In this document: piece by piece, positions 54,127 to 63,001 of the stretch
How positions within the stretch are numbered: the stretch's first letter is position 1
Layout: every line of letters starts with the position of its first letter
Made by a program: the position numbers and the translations under genes
Notes under the pieces: generated by a model
Database searches by the model: none
What the model saw: only the letters and a program-made list of their open reading frames with translations
What the model was told of the DNA's origin: nothing
Assembly (NCBI GenBank): GCA_964440915.1
Contig: CAYTTV010000014.1
Coordinates: forward strand, 1 to 64,000
From: CAMPJM01 sp964440915
GTDB taxonomy: Bacteria; Bacteroidota; Bacteroidia; Cytophagales; Cyclobacteriaceae
Reading direction: 5' to 3'
DNA: 64,000 nucleotides

Positions 54127-55350
54127 CTATGTTTTCAGGACGATTCTAAAGGTAGTGCCTTCGTCCATCACCGACGATTTCACCACGATTTTACCCTTAT
54201 GATAATTCTCAACTATTCTCTTTACCAAAGTAAGGCCCAAGCCCCAGCCTCTTTTCTTTGTAGTAAATCCAGGTTGAAAGACGCGCTTCAAATTCGATTT
54301 GCTCATCCCTTTGCCATTGTCGGTCACATCTATAAACACCTTCCCTTCACTGCCTTTAGAGATGTTCACATCTATTTTCCCTATGCCGCTCATGGCATCT
54401 ACTGCGTTTTTACACAGGTTTTCAATCACCCAATCAAACAGCGGCTTGTTGATTGAAGCCGTAATTCCGGGTGATTCTTCATGCACTTCTATGCGCACCT
54501 TAGTCGAAATCCTGGGCTGTAGATAGCTTATCGTAGCTTGAATCACCTCAAGCAAAGGTTCCTCCTTCAGAATCGGCACCGATCCAATATTGGAAAACCG
54601 GGCTGTGATCATTTCCAGTTTTTTAATATCCTTCCCAAGTTCATCCGTGATCCCTATTTCGGCCAGCTTAGGTTCAGACTTGAAATACTCGACCCAGGCC
54701 ATCAGCGACGACAACGGTGTGCCCAATTGGTGCGCAGTTTCCTTGGCCAATCCTACCCATACCCTATTCTGTTCGGCAGTTTTGGAATAGCTGAATGCGA
54801 TATAGGCCAACACCCCAAATACTGCAATCACCGTCAATTGCACATAAGGATAGTACTGCAACTGCCTCAGCAGATAGGAGTTCTTATAATAAACATATTG
54901 ATAATCGTACACCTCACCATTCGAGTAACGCAAAGTTATCTCTATAGGCTCGTGCTCTTCTTGCATTATCTTCAGCTCTCTGCGCAACAGTTGCTCACGC
55001 TCCTTTTCGGAAACACCTTCTGGCAGGGCCACGTTCTTGTCCAAAGTCGGATTGCCCTGGGCATCGGTAGAAATCACCGGAATGGTGTTGTTGGCTACGA
55101 TGATTTCCTGAAAGATAAAAATCAGGTTATCACTATTGTTCTCGTTGGCAGCATATTCCAAAGTATTGGCATATAGTTGGATCAGCTCTTTTTCCCGTTC
55201 CTTCAAATCGTCCACCAGCCGATCGGTATAGTATATAGAGGCCGTCCCAATTATCAAAGAAACTATGAGCACCCCATATTTCAGTGTAGACCGGTTTTGA
55301 TATATATCCAGCGTACTTACCTCCTTTAGGCGTTTATTCATCAATCGCAT
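54127..55350 (-). CDS. orphan sensor histidine kinase
   Basis: Two membrane segments (about 22-43 and 171-188) enclose a periplasmic domain of about 130 residues, charged and mostly helical. Then come the phospho-acceptor motif AKETAHQLGTPLSSL (His207), and the ATPase boxes WVIENLCKNAVDAM (N), DVTDNGKGM (G1), GWGLGLTLVKRI (G2). No HAMP or PAS domain is obvious. No response regulator is adjacent: upstream is atpD and downstream an aldo/keto reductase, so its partner is unknown. The length is 407 residues. Confidence 0.9.
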   Translation of the reverse strand: MRLMNKRLKEVSTLDIYQNRSTLKYGVLIVSLIIGTASIYYTDRLVDDLKEREKELIQLYANTLEYAANENNSDNLIFIFQEIIVANNTIPVISTDAQGNPTLDKNVALPEGVSEKEREQLLRRELKIMQEEHEPIEITLRYSNGEVYDYQYVYYKNSYLLRQLQYYPYVQLTVIAVFGVLAYIAFSYSKTAEQNRVWVGLAKETAHQLGTPLSSLMAWVEYFKSEPKLAEIGITDELGKDIKKLEMITARFSNIGSVPILKEEPLLEVIQATISYLQPRISTKVRIEVHEESPGITASINKPLFDWVIENLCKNAVDAMSGIGKIDVNISKGSEGKVFIDVTDNGKGMSKSNLKRVFQPGFTTKKRGWGLGLTLVKRIVENYHKGKIVVKSSVMDEGTTFRIVLKT

Positions 55351-55425
55351 TGCAGTATTTTACTTCGAAAGCATTAGAAATATACAAAGTAAATACTATA
55401 CTCTGCACAAAAAAACTCAAAATGG

Positions 55426-55609
55426 ATTTGGGCGCCACCTCCTGCTATCCACTACAACTCCGCCCCTCGCACTGCTTGTCCATTGCCAGCTGTTTATTTG
55501 CTACAGCAGATGCACCTCCTTAAATAACCCAGCCCATAGCGGGGTTTCTGTTGCTATCAGGGGCGCTCCTACGTTTATTCCAGCCTTAGTAGCCTCACCG
55601 CCCCCTGCC
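55426..55609 (-). repeat. dispersed structured intergenic element, copy C
   Basis: Third and longest copy, read on the minus strand. It starts GGCAGGGGGCGGT, has box 1 CTGATAGCAACAGAAACCCC (55541-55560 on plus coordinates), an expanded middle of about 70 bases, then box 2 GGGCGGAGTTGTAGTGGATA, and ends CGCCCAAAT. GGGCG and CGCCC arms can pair. It fills the gap between the aldo/keto reductase and the histidine kinase. Confidence 0.7.
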
Positions 55610-55616
55610 TTCTAAA

Positions 55617-56606
55617 CTATTCCAGAATCTTCTCTATAGCAGCCAGTTCTTCCACATTGAAATGAGTATTCTCCAAGCATTTCAATGATTCTATAAGTTG
55701 GCTCGACCGGCTCACTCCTAGCAAAACAGAGGTAATGCGATCATCTTTCAGCAGCCAGGCCAGTGCCATCTGCGCCAAGGACTGTCCACGTTCTTGGGCC
55801 AACGTATTCAAGCGACGAATTTTTCCCAGACTTTCCTCTGTGATACTCTCTTCCTTCAAAAACCCATGCGCTTTAGCGGCGCGCGAATCTGAAGGGATTC
55901 CTTTCAGGTATTTATCGGTGAGCATGCCCTGCGCCAAAGGTGAAAATGGGATGCACCCTACGCCTTTTTCTGCCAACACATCCAACAAACCTCCTTCTAC
56001 CCACCGTTCAAACATAGAATACTTGGGCTGGTGAATGATACAAGGGGTTCCCATATTCTCCAAAAGCTCAGTTGCCTTGCGCGTCTGCTCTGCACTATAA
56101 TTAGAAATACCAACATATAAAGCTTTCCCTTGCCGCACGATCAAGTCAAGTGCGCCCATGGTTTCTTCGAGTGGCGTTTCTGGGTCTGGCCTATGGTGAT
56201 AGAAAATGTCTACATAATCCAGTTTCATGCGTCGCAAGCTCTGGTCAAGGCTCGCCACCAGGTATTTTTTAGAACCCCAGTCGCCATAAGGGCCTTCCCA
56301 CATCGTATAGCCCGCTTTAGAAGAAATAATCAGCTCGTCACGATAGCCCTTAAAGTCCTTTTCCAGCATCAATCCGAAGTTTTCTTCTGCAGAACCAGGA
56401 GGAGGGCCATAATTATTCGCTAAATCGAAGTGGGTAATGCCATTGTCAAATGCCGTGTGCAGGATGTCACGTGCATTTTCAAGCGTGTCTACGCCTCCAA
56501 AGTTATGCCATAAGCCAAGCGATAAAGCGGGCAGTTTCAGGCCACTTTTGCCGCATCGGCGATATTCCATATGGCTGTACCGGTCGGATCGGGGTATATA
56601 AGTCAT
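55617..56606 (-). CDS. aldo/keto reductase (YghZ-like)
   Basis: NADPH-dependent carbonyl reductase with a TIM barrel. The catalytic tetrad is Asp61 (HFDLAN), Tyr66 (NNYG), Lys97 (SSKAGY) and His137 (FYHHRP). The sequence THFDLANNYGPPPGSAEENF and the start YRRCGKSGLKLPALSLGLW place it near YghZ (L-glyceraldehyde 3-phosphate reductase). The length of 329 residues is close to YghZ. The physiological substrate is uncertain. The gene precedes the element copy C and the orphan kinase. Confidence 0.9.
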   Translation of the reverse strand: MTYIPRSDRYSHMEYRRCGKSGLKLPALSLGLWHNFGGVDTLENARDILHTAFDNGITHFDLANNYGPPPGSAEENFGLMLEKDFKGYRDELIISSKAGYTMWEGPYGDWGSKKYLVASLDQSLRRMKLDYVDIFYHHRPDPETPLEETMGALDLIVRQGKALYVGISNYSAEQTRKATELLENMGTPCIIHQPKYSMFERWVEGGLLDVLAEKGVGCIPFSPLAQGMLTDKYLKGIPSDSRAAKAHGFLKEESITEESLGKIRRLNTLAQERGQSLAQMALAWLLKDDRITSVLLGVSRSSQLIESLKCLENTHFNVEELAAIEKILE

Positions 56607-56805
56607 AGCGTAATAGGTTACTTGTTACATCCCAAATATAACAGGCTTCGGTAATTTAGCAGCACACTCCCGCAAAAGTTTTCCTGGCCTTGTTATTAAA
56701 ATGGGGAATCAATTATCTGACATCTCTTCATATGCCTAAAAAAATTTATGTGCTTTGGGCAAACATGCTGACCTTTGCGCCATATTGATTAATTTGCCGT
56801 CAAAT

Positions 56806-57951
56806 ATGGAAAAGAACAAAATACTCATCACCTGCGCACAAAGAATAAGCCCAATATTGGCAGAGGAAGTTAAAGCACTCGGTTATCCCGTTAAGGCTGT
56901 CGACCGTATGGGCGTAGAGACAGAAGGCTCTCTTCAAGACACCATGCGCTTAAACATGTACCTTCGCACAGCCACAAGGGTCCTGTTTTTGATAAAATCC
57001 TTTACCGCCAACCACCCTGACAAACTATATGATGCTGTAAAGGAAATTGCCTGGGAGAAATGGATAGATCCTGCAGGCTACATCAGCGTAAGCTCCTATG
57101 CCAAAAATGACTATATCGTAGACTCTCGCTTCCCCAACCTAAAAACCAAAGACGCTATTGTAGACCGTCTTTATGAAAGAAGGAAGAAACGGCCAGATTC
57201 TGGTCCAGACAGGGACAAAACGGCCATATTCCTCCATTGGAAGCTGGACCAATGCCAGCTCTATGTAGATACATCTGGAGAAACCATTGCCAAACACGGC
57301 TACAGGAAAATCCCGCTAACGGCTCCTATGATAGAGTCGCTGGCTGCTGCTACCATTTTGAGCACAAACTGGAATCCCGACAAACACTTTGTGAACCCTA
57401 TGTGCGGCAGTGGCACACTGGCTATAGAAGCTGCTTTAATAGCTTCAAAAAAAGCACCTGGCCTGTTTCGTGACAACTACGGTTTTATGCATATTCTTCC
57501 CTATAAAAAAGCAGAATGGGAAGCCGTGAAAGCAGAAGCAGAGGCCCTTCAGCCGCATAGTTTCAAAGGGAAAATCATTGCTACAGATATCAGCAGAGAA
57601 GCAATTGGTGCAGCCCAAAAAAATGCTGAAATGGCGGGAGTATCAAACTTGATTGATTTTGAAGTATGTGATTTTACAGAAACTTCTATCCCTGATGGCG
57701 AAGGCGTAGTTTTTCTCAATCCAGAATACGGAGAGCGCTTGGGGGAAGAGAAGGCGCTTGAAGAAACTTATAAAAGCATTGGTGATTTTTTCAAACAGAA
57801 ATGTAAAGGGTATACAGGTTATATCTTTACAGGAAATCTGAACCTGGCTAAACACATAGGGCTAAGGACGAAAAGAAGAATAGAGTTTTTGAATGGCAAA
57901 ATTGACAGCAGGTTATTAGAATATGAGCTATATTCAGGATCCAGACGTTAG
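56806..57951 (+). CDS. THUMP-domain class I RNA methyltransferase (RlmL N-terminal-like)
   Basis: RNA m2G methyltransferase family. I start at the ATG at 56806; the in-frame TTG at 56755 is not favoured. The N-terminal ferredoxin-like and THUMP region (about 1-155) binds RNA, and the C-terminal Rossmann domain carries NPMCGSGTLAIEAAL (SAM motif I), ATDISREAIGAAQKN and the catalytic NPEYGERLGEE (in place of NPPYG). The length of 381 residues fits the single-domain YpsC type. The exact rRNA target cannot be read from sequence. It is followed by a patatin-like gene 47 bases on. Confidence 0.9.
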   Translation: MEKNKILITCAQRISPILAEEVKALGYPVKAVDRMGVETEGSLQDTMRLNMYLRTATRVLFLIKSFTANHPDKLYDAVKEIAWEKWIDPAGYISVSSYAKNDYIVDSRFPNLKTKDAIVDRLYERRKKRPDSGPDRDKTAIFLHWKLDQCQLYVDTSGETIAKHGYRKIPLTAPMIESLAAATILSTNWNPDKHFVNPMCGSGTLAIEAALIASKKAPGLFRDNYGFMHILPYKKAEWEAVKAEAEALQPHSFKGKIIATDISREAIGAAQKNAEMAGVSNLIDFEVCDFTETSIPDGEGVVFLNPEYGERLGEEKALEETYKSIGDFFKQKCKGYTGYIFTGNLNLAKHIGLRTKRRIEFLNGKIDSRLLEYELYSGSRR

Positions 57952-57998
57952 GATGCTCCTATACGACCGTTCAAGTTAAACCATATAAAAGCATTCGT

Positions 57999-60377
57999 GT
58001 GAGGGTCAAGTCAAAAAGCCGCGGATTGCGAAGGAAAAAGGAAAATAGGAGAAGCGAGCCAAGATTAGTACCTTTTGGCCTTCGTGCTATTGAGCGCATT
58101 TTCTATTCCTTTCCCTTTCAACTACTGCTCAACCATTTTCGAAGTAATTTGGTATTGCTGTTATGCTGGCTGCTCCTTTTTGCCATGATAACAGGCCACT
58201 TTGGCAAAGTGCTGGGCATTCCTTATTTATTTTTAGACGCTGAATACATTAAGGAAGTAAACTTCTGGAGTTTTTTTATAATAGGGGTATCGTTAGGTGG
58301 CTTTATCATGGCATTCCACATCACCTGTTATATTATAGATGGCCCAAAGTTCAGTTTTTTAGGTGTTTTGCCGAGGCCTTTTACGCAATTCAGTATCAAT
58401 AATGCCATTATTCCCACCATCTTCCTTATTGTATATATCACTTGCCTTTTCCGGTTTCAGATCAACAACGAACCGAGCGATTTTCATCGTATATGGGAAA
58501 AGATAAGCGGTTTGCTTTCGGGCTGTTTTGCCATGTTCACCTTCCTATTTGGGTACTTTCGATTCACCAATAAAGACATCTTCAAGATTCTTGCCTCCAA
58601 TGTGGACCGTAGGATAAAGAAAACACCTATGGCCAGGAACAAGGCCATGGATCGCTATAAAAGCGCAAAACAGGAAGGCATTCGGATAGACTATTATTTT
58701 GATGCTTCTTTTCGTATAAAAAAGCCTCCGCTTTACGTCAAGCATATTGACAGAGCTTCTATCCTTAAAGTGTTCGATCAGAACCATCTTAATTCTGTCG
58801 TCATAGAGCTACTTGCCTTGGTAGGCCTTTTGCTATTAGGCGTGTTTAGAGAGAATCCCATTTTCCAAATCCCGGCCGCCGCCAGTGGCGTCTTGCTTCT
58901 CACGATTTTTCTCATGATGGTGGGGGCGGTTTCCTACTGGTTCAAAAGCTGGGCCATACCGGCAGCACTGTTTTTTGTCCTGGCACTCAACTTATTGGTA
59001 AAAGAGGAAATCATCACCAAAACATACCAAGCTTACGGCCTCAGCTATGCAAGCGAAAAAGCTGAATACTCGCTCGCTAGTATCATTAGGCTGAACAGTG
59101 AAGAAAACCATCAAAAGGACAAGGAAGTCACATTGGCCCTTTTAGAAAACTGGAAAAGTAAATTCCCTGCAGAGAAAAAGCCTAAGATGATATTCATCTG
59201 CTCTAGTGGAGGTGGGCAAAGGGCAGCCTTATGGGCACTGAAATCCCTTCAAGCGGCTGACAGTGCGACCAACGGCCAAGTGATGCGCAATACCATACTG
59301 ATGACGGGAGCTTCAGGCGGGCTCATTGGTGCAAGTTATTTTCGTGAGCTCTATTTGAGAAAACAACTAGGAGAGCCCATCGATCTTTATTCACCAGAAT
59401 ATTTGGATAATATTGCCCAAGACCTATTGAACCCCATTATTTTTTCACTGGTCGTCAATGACTTGTTTATCCGGTATCAACACTTTGAATATAAAGGACA
59501 GCGATATCCCAAGGATCGAGGATACGCCTTTGAAAACCTTCTGAACAAAAATACTGACGGTATGCTCCACAAAAGCATCGGCGATTATGCTCATTTCGAA
59601 AAAGAGAGCATGATACCCATGATGATCATGGCGCCTACTATCGTGAATGATGGCAGAAAGCTCTTCATCTCTGCACAACATGTTTCCTATATGAATCTGG
59701 CATCGGGCACGGAAGACAACTATGCTTCACAAAAAATCAAAGGAGTAGACTTCAGATATTTGTTCAAAGAAAACACGCCTGATAGTCTGCACTTTCTCAC
59801 TGCCCTGAGGATGAATGCCACATTCCCGTATGTTACACCTAATATTACCTTGCCTTCAGATCCACCGATTGAGATTATGGATGCAGGCATCTCTGACAAC
59901 TTTGGGATAACCGATGCCCTTGGCTTCCTATCTGTTTTCAAAGACTGGATAGCGGAGAACACTTCCGGCGTCATTATACTTTCTGTAAGGGATTCAGAGA
60001 AGAATGCCACCGTAGAAAAAAAGCCTGCGCCCTCGCTTTTTGAAAAGATCATTACCCCCATTGGGAGTTTGTACAACAATTGGACAAATATTCAGGACAT
60101 TAACAATGACGATCAGATAAAGCTCGCCCACCTTTGGTTTAAAGGGCCTCTTTACCGCGTTGACTTGGAGTATATTACAGGCACACTTTTCGAACGTCAA
60201 CCTCTTTCTCCCCAAAACGATGGTCAAGCAACCCCTGAGCGCAAGCAAATAGAAAGAGCCTCTTTGAGCTGGCACTTGACTTCGCTGGAAAAGCAAAACA
60301 TTGTTGACAACATACAACTGCACCGCAATCAAAGGTCTTTGGAGAAATTAAGGATACTTTTGGAAGAAGATGAGTAA
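57999..60377 (+). CDS. patatin-like phospholipase fused to membrane segments
   Basis: Lipolytic serine hydrolase. The catalytic dyad is visible as MTGASGGLIG (Ser439 in GxSxG form) and MDAGISDNFG (Asp628, DG/A). A glycine-rich SSGGGQRAA stretch (about 408-416) is the oxyanion region. The first 370 residues have about seven or eight membrane segments (for example near 55-70, 90-110, 125-145 and others to 345). It starts with GTG at 57999; there is no ATG close by. The length of 792 residues is large for patatins. The substrate, presumably membrane lipid, is unknown. Confidence 0.85.
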   Translation: MRVKSKSRGLRRKKENRRSEPRLVPFGLRAIERIFYSFPFQLLLNHFRSNLVLLLCWLLLFAMITGHFGKVLGIPYLFLDAEYIKEVNFWSFFIIGVSLGGFIMAFHITCYIIDGPKFSFLGVLPRPFTQFSINNAIIPTIFLIVYITCLFRFQINNEPSDFHRIWEKISGLLSGCFAMFTFLFGYFRFTNKDIFKILASNVDRRIKKTPMARNKAMDRYKSAKQEGIRIDYYFDASFRIKKPPLYVKHIDRASILKVFDQNHLNSVVIELLALVGLLLLGVFRENPIFQIPAAASGVLLLTIFLMMVGAVSYWFKSWAIPAALFFVLALNLLVKEEIITKTYQAYGLSYASEKAEYSLASIIRLNSEENHQKDKEVTLALLENWKSKFPAEKKPKMIFICSSGGGQRAALWALKSLQAADSATNGQVMRNTILMTGASGGLIGASYFRELYLRKQLGEPIDLYSPEYLDNIAQDLLNPIIFSLVVNDLFIRYQHFEYKGQRYPKDRGYAFENLLNKNTDGMLHKSIGDYAHFEKESMIPMMIMAPTIVNDGRKLFISAQHVSYMNLASGTEDNYASQKIKGVDFRYLFKENTPDSLHFLTALRMNATFPYVTPNITLPSDPPIEIMDAGISDNFGITDALGFLSVFKDWIAENTSGVIILSVRDSEKNATVEKKPAPSLFEKIITPIGSLYNNWTNIQDINNDDQIKLAHLWFKGPLYRVDLEYITGTLFERQPLSPQNDGQATPERKQIERASLSWHLTSLEKQNIVDNIQLHRNQRSLEKLRILLEEDE

Positions 60378-60449
60378 TCAACGCAGGCGGACTTCAAAAC
60401 AAAATGCCCTGCTTTCTTAGTTATGTAATCCTGACTTACTCCCAGGCTT

Positions 60450-61511
60450 ATGAAAAATCTCCAACGCACTGTGTACTTGCTCCTCTTAATTTTTCTTTCT
60501 GCAGCAGGCCTATATTTTGCTCGCGGGTTTCTTATTCCTGTAGTGCTAGCGGCTGTACTGGCACTATTGCTTACTGGAGAAAGCAACTATCTCGAGAGAA
60601 AAGGCCTCAATAGAGGCTTGTCTTCTCTACTCTCTGTTCTTTCACTTATTCTTATTATTTGTATTGTCATTTTTGTTCTATCTCTCCAGATAAACAATAT
60701 CATGGATAATATGTCTCAGATGAAAGAGCGCATCTCGTCTATGGCCACTTCTGTAATGCAGTGGGTAAATGAGAAGTTGGGGATCACTCAAACGGAACAG
60801 AAGAAGATGATCCAAGAACAGGGCAAGGATTCTGCCATACCTGGAGCTCTCCTGACCGGCCTCATCAATACTGTCATTATCGTTGTTTACATGTTTTTAC
60901 TGCTATATTCCAGGACGCATATCAAGAAATTCATCCTGAGGCTTGTGCCTGAAGGTGAGAAAGAAAATGCCATAGCCATAATACACCAATCCGCCAAAGT
61001 CATACAGAAATACCTAGGAGGGTTAGGAGCCATGATCGTGATGTTGTGGGTTCTGTATAGCATTGGTTTCAGCATTGTGGGGGTAGAGAATGCCATCTTT
61101 TTTGCAATTTTATGTGGGTCCTTGGAAATTATTCCTTTCATTGGCAACATCATCGGTACCAGTATCACGCTCCTGGCCGTTTTGGTACAGGGTGGAGGCA
61201 GCAGTATTGTCATTGGTGTCCTCATTACCTATGGGATCATCCAGTTCGTCCAGAGCTATATACTTGAACCGTTAATAGTCGGTAAGCAGGTCAGTATAAA
61301 CCCATTGTTTACCATCTTGGCGCTTGTGTTGGGAGAGGCAATATGGGGTGCGGCAGGCATGTTTTTGGCACTGCCCCTGCTTGGTATCGCCAAGATCGTT
61401 TGCGACCATGTGCCTGCGCTACAGCCTTACGGCTTTCTTATTGGAACGGAGAAGGAGCAAGAGGGGCAAAGCATTATGGATAAGTTCAAAAAGGTGTTTG
61501 GCAAAAAGTAG
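60450..61511 (+). CDS. AI-2E family transporter
   Basis: Polytopic membrane protein of the AI-2E/PerM (DUF20) family: about seven or eight membrane segments, with the typical long cytoplasmic region after the third and the conserved late motif QSYILEPLIVGKQVSINPL followed by GAAGMFLALPL. The length of 353 residues is normal. Some members export signals, others are linked to ion or sodium transport; the substrate here is unknown. A weak hairpin with T-run follows the stop. It is probably in the same unit as the patatin gene (72 bases apart). Confidence 0.9.
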   Translation: MKNLQRTVYLLLLIFLSAAGLYFARGFLIPVVLAAVLALLLTGESNYLERKGLNRGLSSLLSVLSLILIICIVIFVLSLQINNIMDNMSQMKERISSMATSVMQWVNEKLGITQTEQKKMIQEQGKDSAIPGALLTGLINTVIIVVYMFLLLYSRTHIKKFILRLVPEGEKENAIAIIHQSAKVIQKYLGGLGAMIVMLWVLYSIGFSIVGVENAIFFAILCGSLEIIPFIGNIIGTSITLLAVLVQGGGSSIVIGVLITYGIIQFVQSYILEPLIVGKQVSINPLFTILALVLGEAIWGAAGMFLALPLLGIAKIVCDHVPALQPYGFLIGTEKEQEGQSIMDKFKKVFGKK

Positions 61512-61534
61512 GTTATAGCAATTTTAACCTTTTT
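61511..61534 (+). terminator. weak intrinsic terminator of the AI-2E transporter gene
   Basis: GGTTA (61511-61515, sharing the last stop base) and TAACC (61525-61529) form a short stem followed by six T. Only five pairs, so moderate strength. Confidence 0.4.
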
Positions 61535-61551
61535 GAAGGATACGCATCAGG

Positions 61552-62166
61552 TTATTTTCTTAAATGCTTTTTCGTTAAATATTCTCCAAGGCCTGTACCT
61601 GCTTTTGCATAAACTTTCTCTATTGCCTTTATGGTATTAAAGTCATATCCTATTCCTCCTGCCGCAAGAAAAGCGAAAACATTCAATGTTGCCATGACTT
61701 CCTTGTTCTCATTTTTTATAAACATTACCTCATATTTTGCATTTGCTTTTTTACTCATTACCCCTACATCAAAGCCTGGTTCAATGAAAGTGGTTTTGAG
61801 AACAAGGGTGTATATAGCAGCAGAATCCTCCTCAATGGAAATATCGGCTTTTCTCAATTCTTTCATGAGCGATTCCTTAAACGTTGGGCCAAATACTTCT
61901 TCTTTAGCATCTGTCCAGTTTTTCAACCATTCATCTCCTTTCCCAGGTTCTTTATCATTATAACCGATGACTTTATCGATGATATAATCTTCCTCTAGGT
62001 CATATCGTCCGATCCCCATATTTTCATATGAATATTCAATGTTGAGCATTTTTTGATCTTTTAGAAAATTAAGATTACCTGTAGATACTCTTATTTTCTG
62101 AGCCCAAGCATTGGAACTCATTACAATTACAATGATTATGGGAAAACATTTGAGTAAAATATTCAT
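61552..62166 (-). CDS. secreted protein of unknown function, 204 aa
   Basis: A signal peptide (MNILLKCFPIIIVIVMSSNAWA, cleavage near 22) is followed by about 180 soluble residues. The protein has no cysteine in its mature part and contains SYENMGIGRYDLEEDYI early and a Gly/Ala-rich region (LNVFAFLAAGGIGYDF) late. It may form a beta-rich envelope domain. I do not recognise the family. It stands alone, flanked by a convergent AI-2E gene and, upstream, element copy B. Confidence 0.65.
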   Translation of the reverse strand: MNILLKCFPIIIVIVMSSNAWAQKIRVSTGNLNFLKDQKMLNIEYSYENMGIGRYDLEEDYIIDKVIGYNDKEPGKGDEWLKNWTDAKEEVFGPTFKESLMKELRKADISIEEDSAAIYTLVLKTTFIEPGFDVGVMSKKANAKYEVMFIKNENKEVMATLNVFAFLAAGGIGYDFNTIKAIEKVYAKAGTGLGEYLTKKHLRK

Positions 62167-62312
62167 TTATTTATTCTTGAGGTGACATTAAAACGGAATA
62201 TTCTTAAAGCTACCGTATCCAGAGGATTGTTCCAAATACAGGTTCGTTAGGCTTATGCATGGCATAACTATTCTCATTTGATGCCTAAAAAGTCTTACCT
62301 ACTACCAATACA

Positions 62313-62411
62313 GAGGATAACGCAGTAGCGGTAGGGATAGAGTGGAAAGCCCGCAGTGGGAGGGTTGGCGAGTGGCCGGACTTGAAACGATAGCCCGGCC
62401 ACCGCCCAAAT
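62313..62411 (+). repeat. dispersed structured intergenic element, copy B
   Basis: Second copy. Box 1 is GGATAGAGTGGAAAGCCCGC (62335-62354). Box 2 has GTGGCCGG (62372-62379) paired with CCGGCCAC (62395-62402), 8 perfect pairs, around ACTTGAAACGATAGC. It ends CGCCCAAAT. The stem bases differ from copy A, yet pairing is kept. Confidence 0.75.
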
Positions 62412-62439
62412 ATTTCGATCCGTACTTCAGCTTTAGCAT

Positions 62440-62468
62440 AAAAAAAGCCCTGATCTCTCTGGGCCTTT
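62440..62468 (-). terminator. intrinsic terminator of the DUF1573 gene
   Basis: On the minus strand AAAGGCCC, a 10-base loop, GGGC and a run of seven T. It lies 22 bases after the stop at 62490. Confidence 0.8.
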
Positions 62469-62489
62469 TATATTGTATAGGGTTGTAGC

Positions 62490-62915
62490 TTAAGAATTGG
62501 AATCAGCCTTACCTGAGTTGGGGAGAATATTGGTGATGATCCGCACTCTTTCTTGGGAGTTAGTTGCATTGGATACGATAGTCACCACTTTGTTTTGTCT
62601 GCCCATTTTTCCAGCACTGTTGAATTTTACGGTGATAGAGGATTCCTTGCCAGGGGCAATGGGGTCCCTTGGCCAGTCTGAAGCTGTACAGCCGCAGGTG
62701 GTAAGCACATTTGACAGGATCAAAGGCTCTGTACCGGTGTTTTTGAAAGTGAAGGTATGCTCAACTTTATCTCCCTGCTTGATGTCGCCAAAGTCATAGG
62801 AAGCTTCATTAAAAGTAATTTCGGGGCCAGAGGCAGTGTTTTCAGCATTTTGTGCAAACACAGACAAAGAAGTGGCCATCAATAACCCAAAGATGAAGAC
62901 AGATATTTTTTTCAT
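62490..62915 (-). CDS. DUF1573-family secreted protein
   Basis: A signal peptide (MKKISVFIFGLLMATSLSVFA) precedes a DUF1573 Ig-like domain: FNEASYDFGDIKQGDKVEHTF, NTGTEPLILSNVLTTCGCTASDW, and KFNSAGKMGRQNKVVTIVSN. The CGCTA motif is the hallmark Cys pair. The family is widespread in Bacteroidota and its function is not established. The length of 141 residues is normal. It is monocistronic with its own terminator. Confidence 0.93.
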   Translation of the reverse strand: MKKISVFIFGLLMATSLSVFAQNAENTASGPEITFNEASYDFGDIKQGDKVEHTFTFKNTGTEPLILSNVLTTCGCTASDWPRDPIAPGKESSITVKFNSAGKMGRQNKVVTIVSNATNSQERVRIITNILPNSGKADSNS

Positions 62916-63001
62916 AATATATTGGTTTAATTTTAAAATGATCCCTTATCGGTTAACAATAATCTTGCCTGTTTCCGAAGGATTAAATTTATAACAAAAC
63001 A

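Noticed and set aside
61552..62166. Reading this secreted protein as a lipoprotein
   Set aside because: The Cys at position 7 lies at the start of the hydrophobic run, before any lipobox could form; a normal signal peptidase site fits better.
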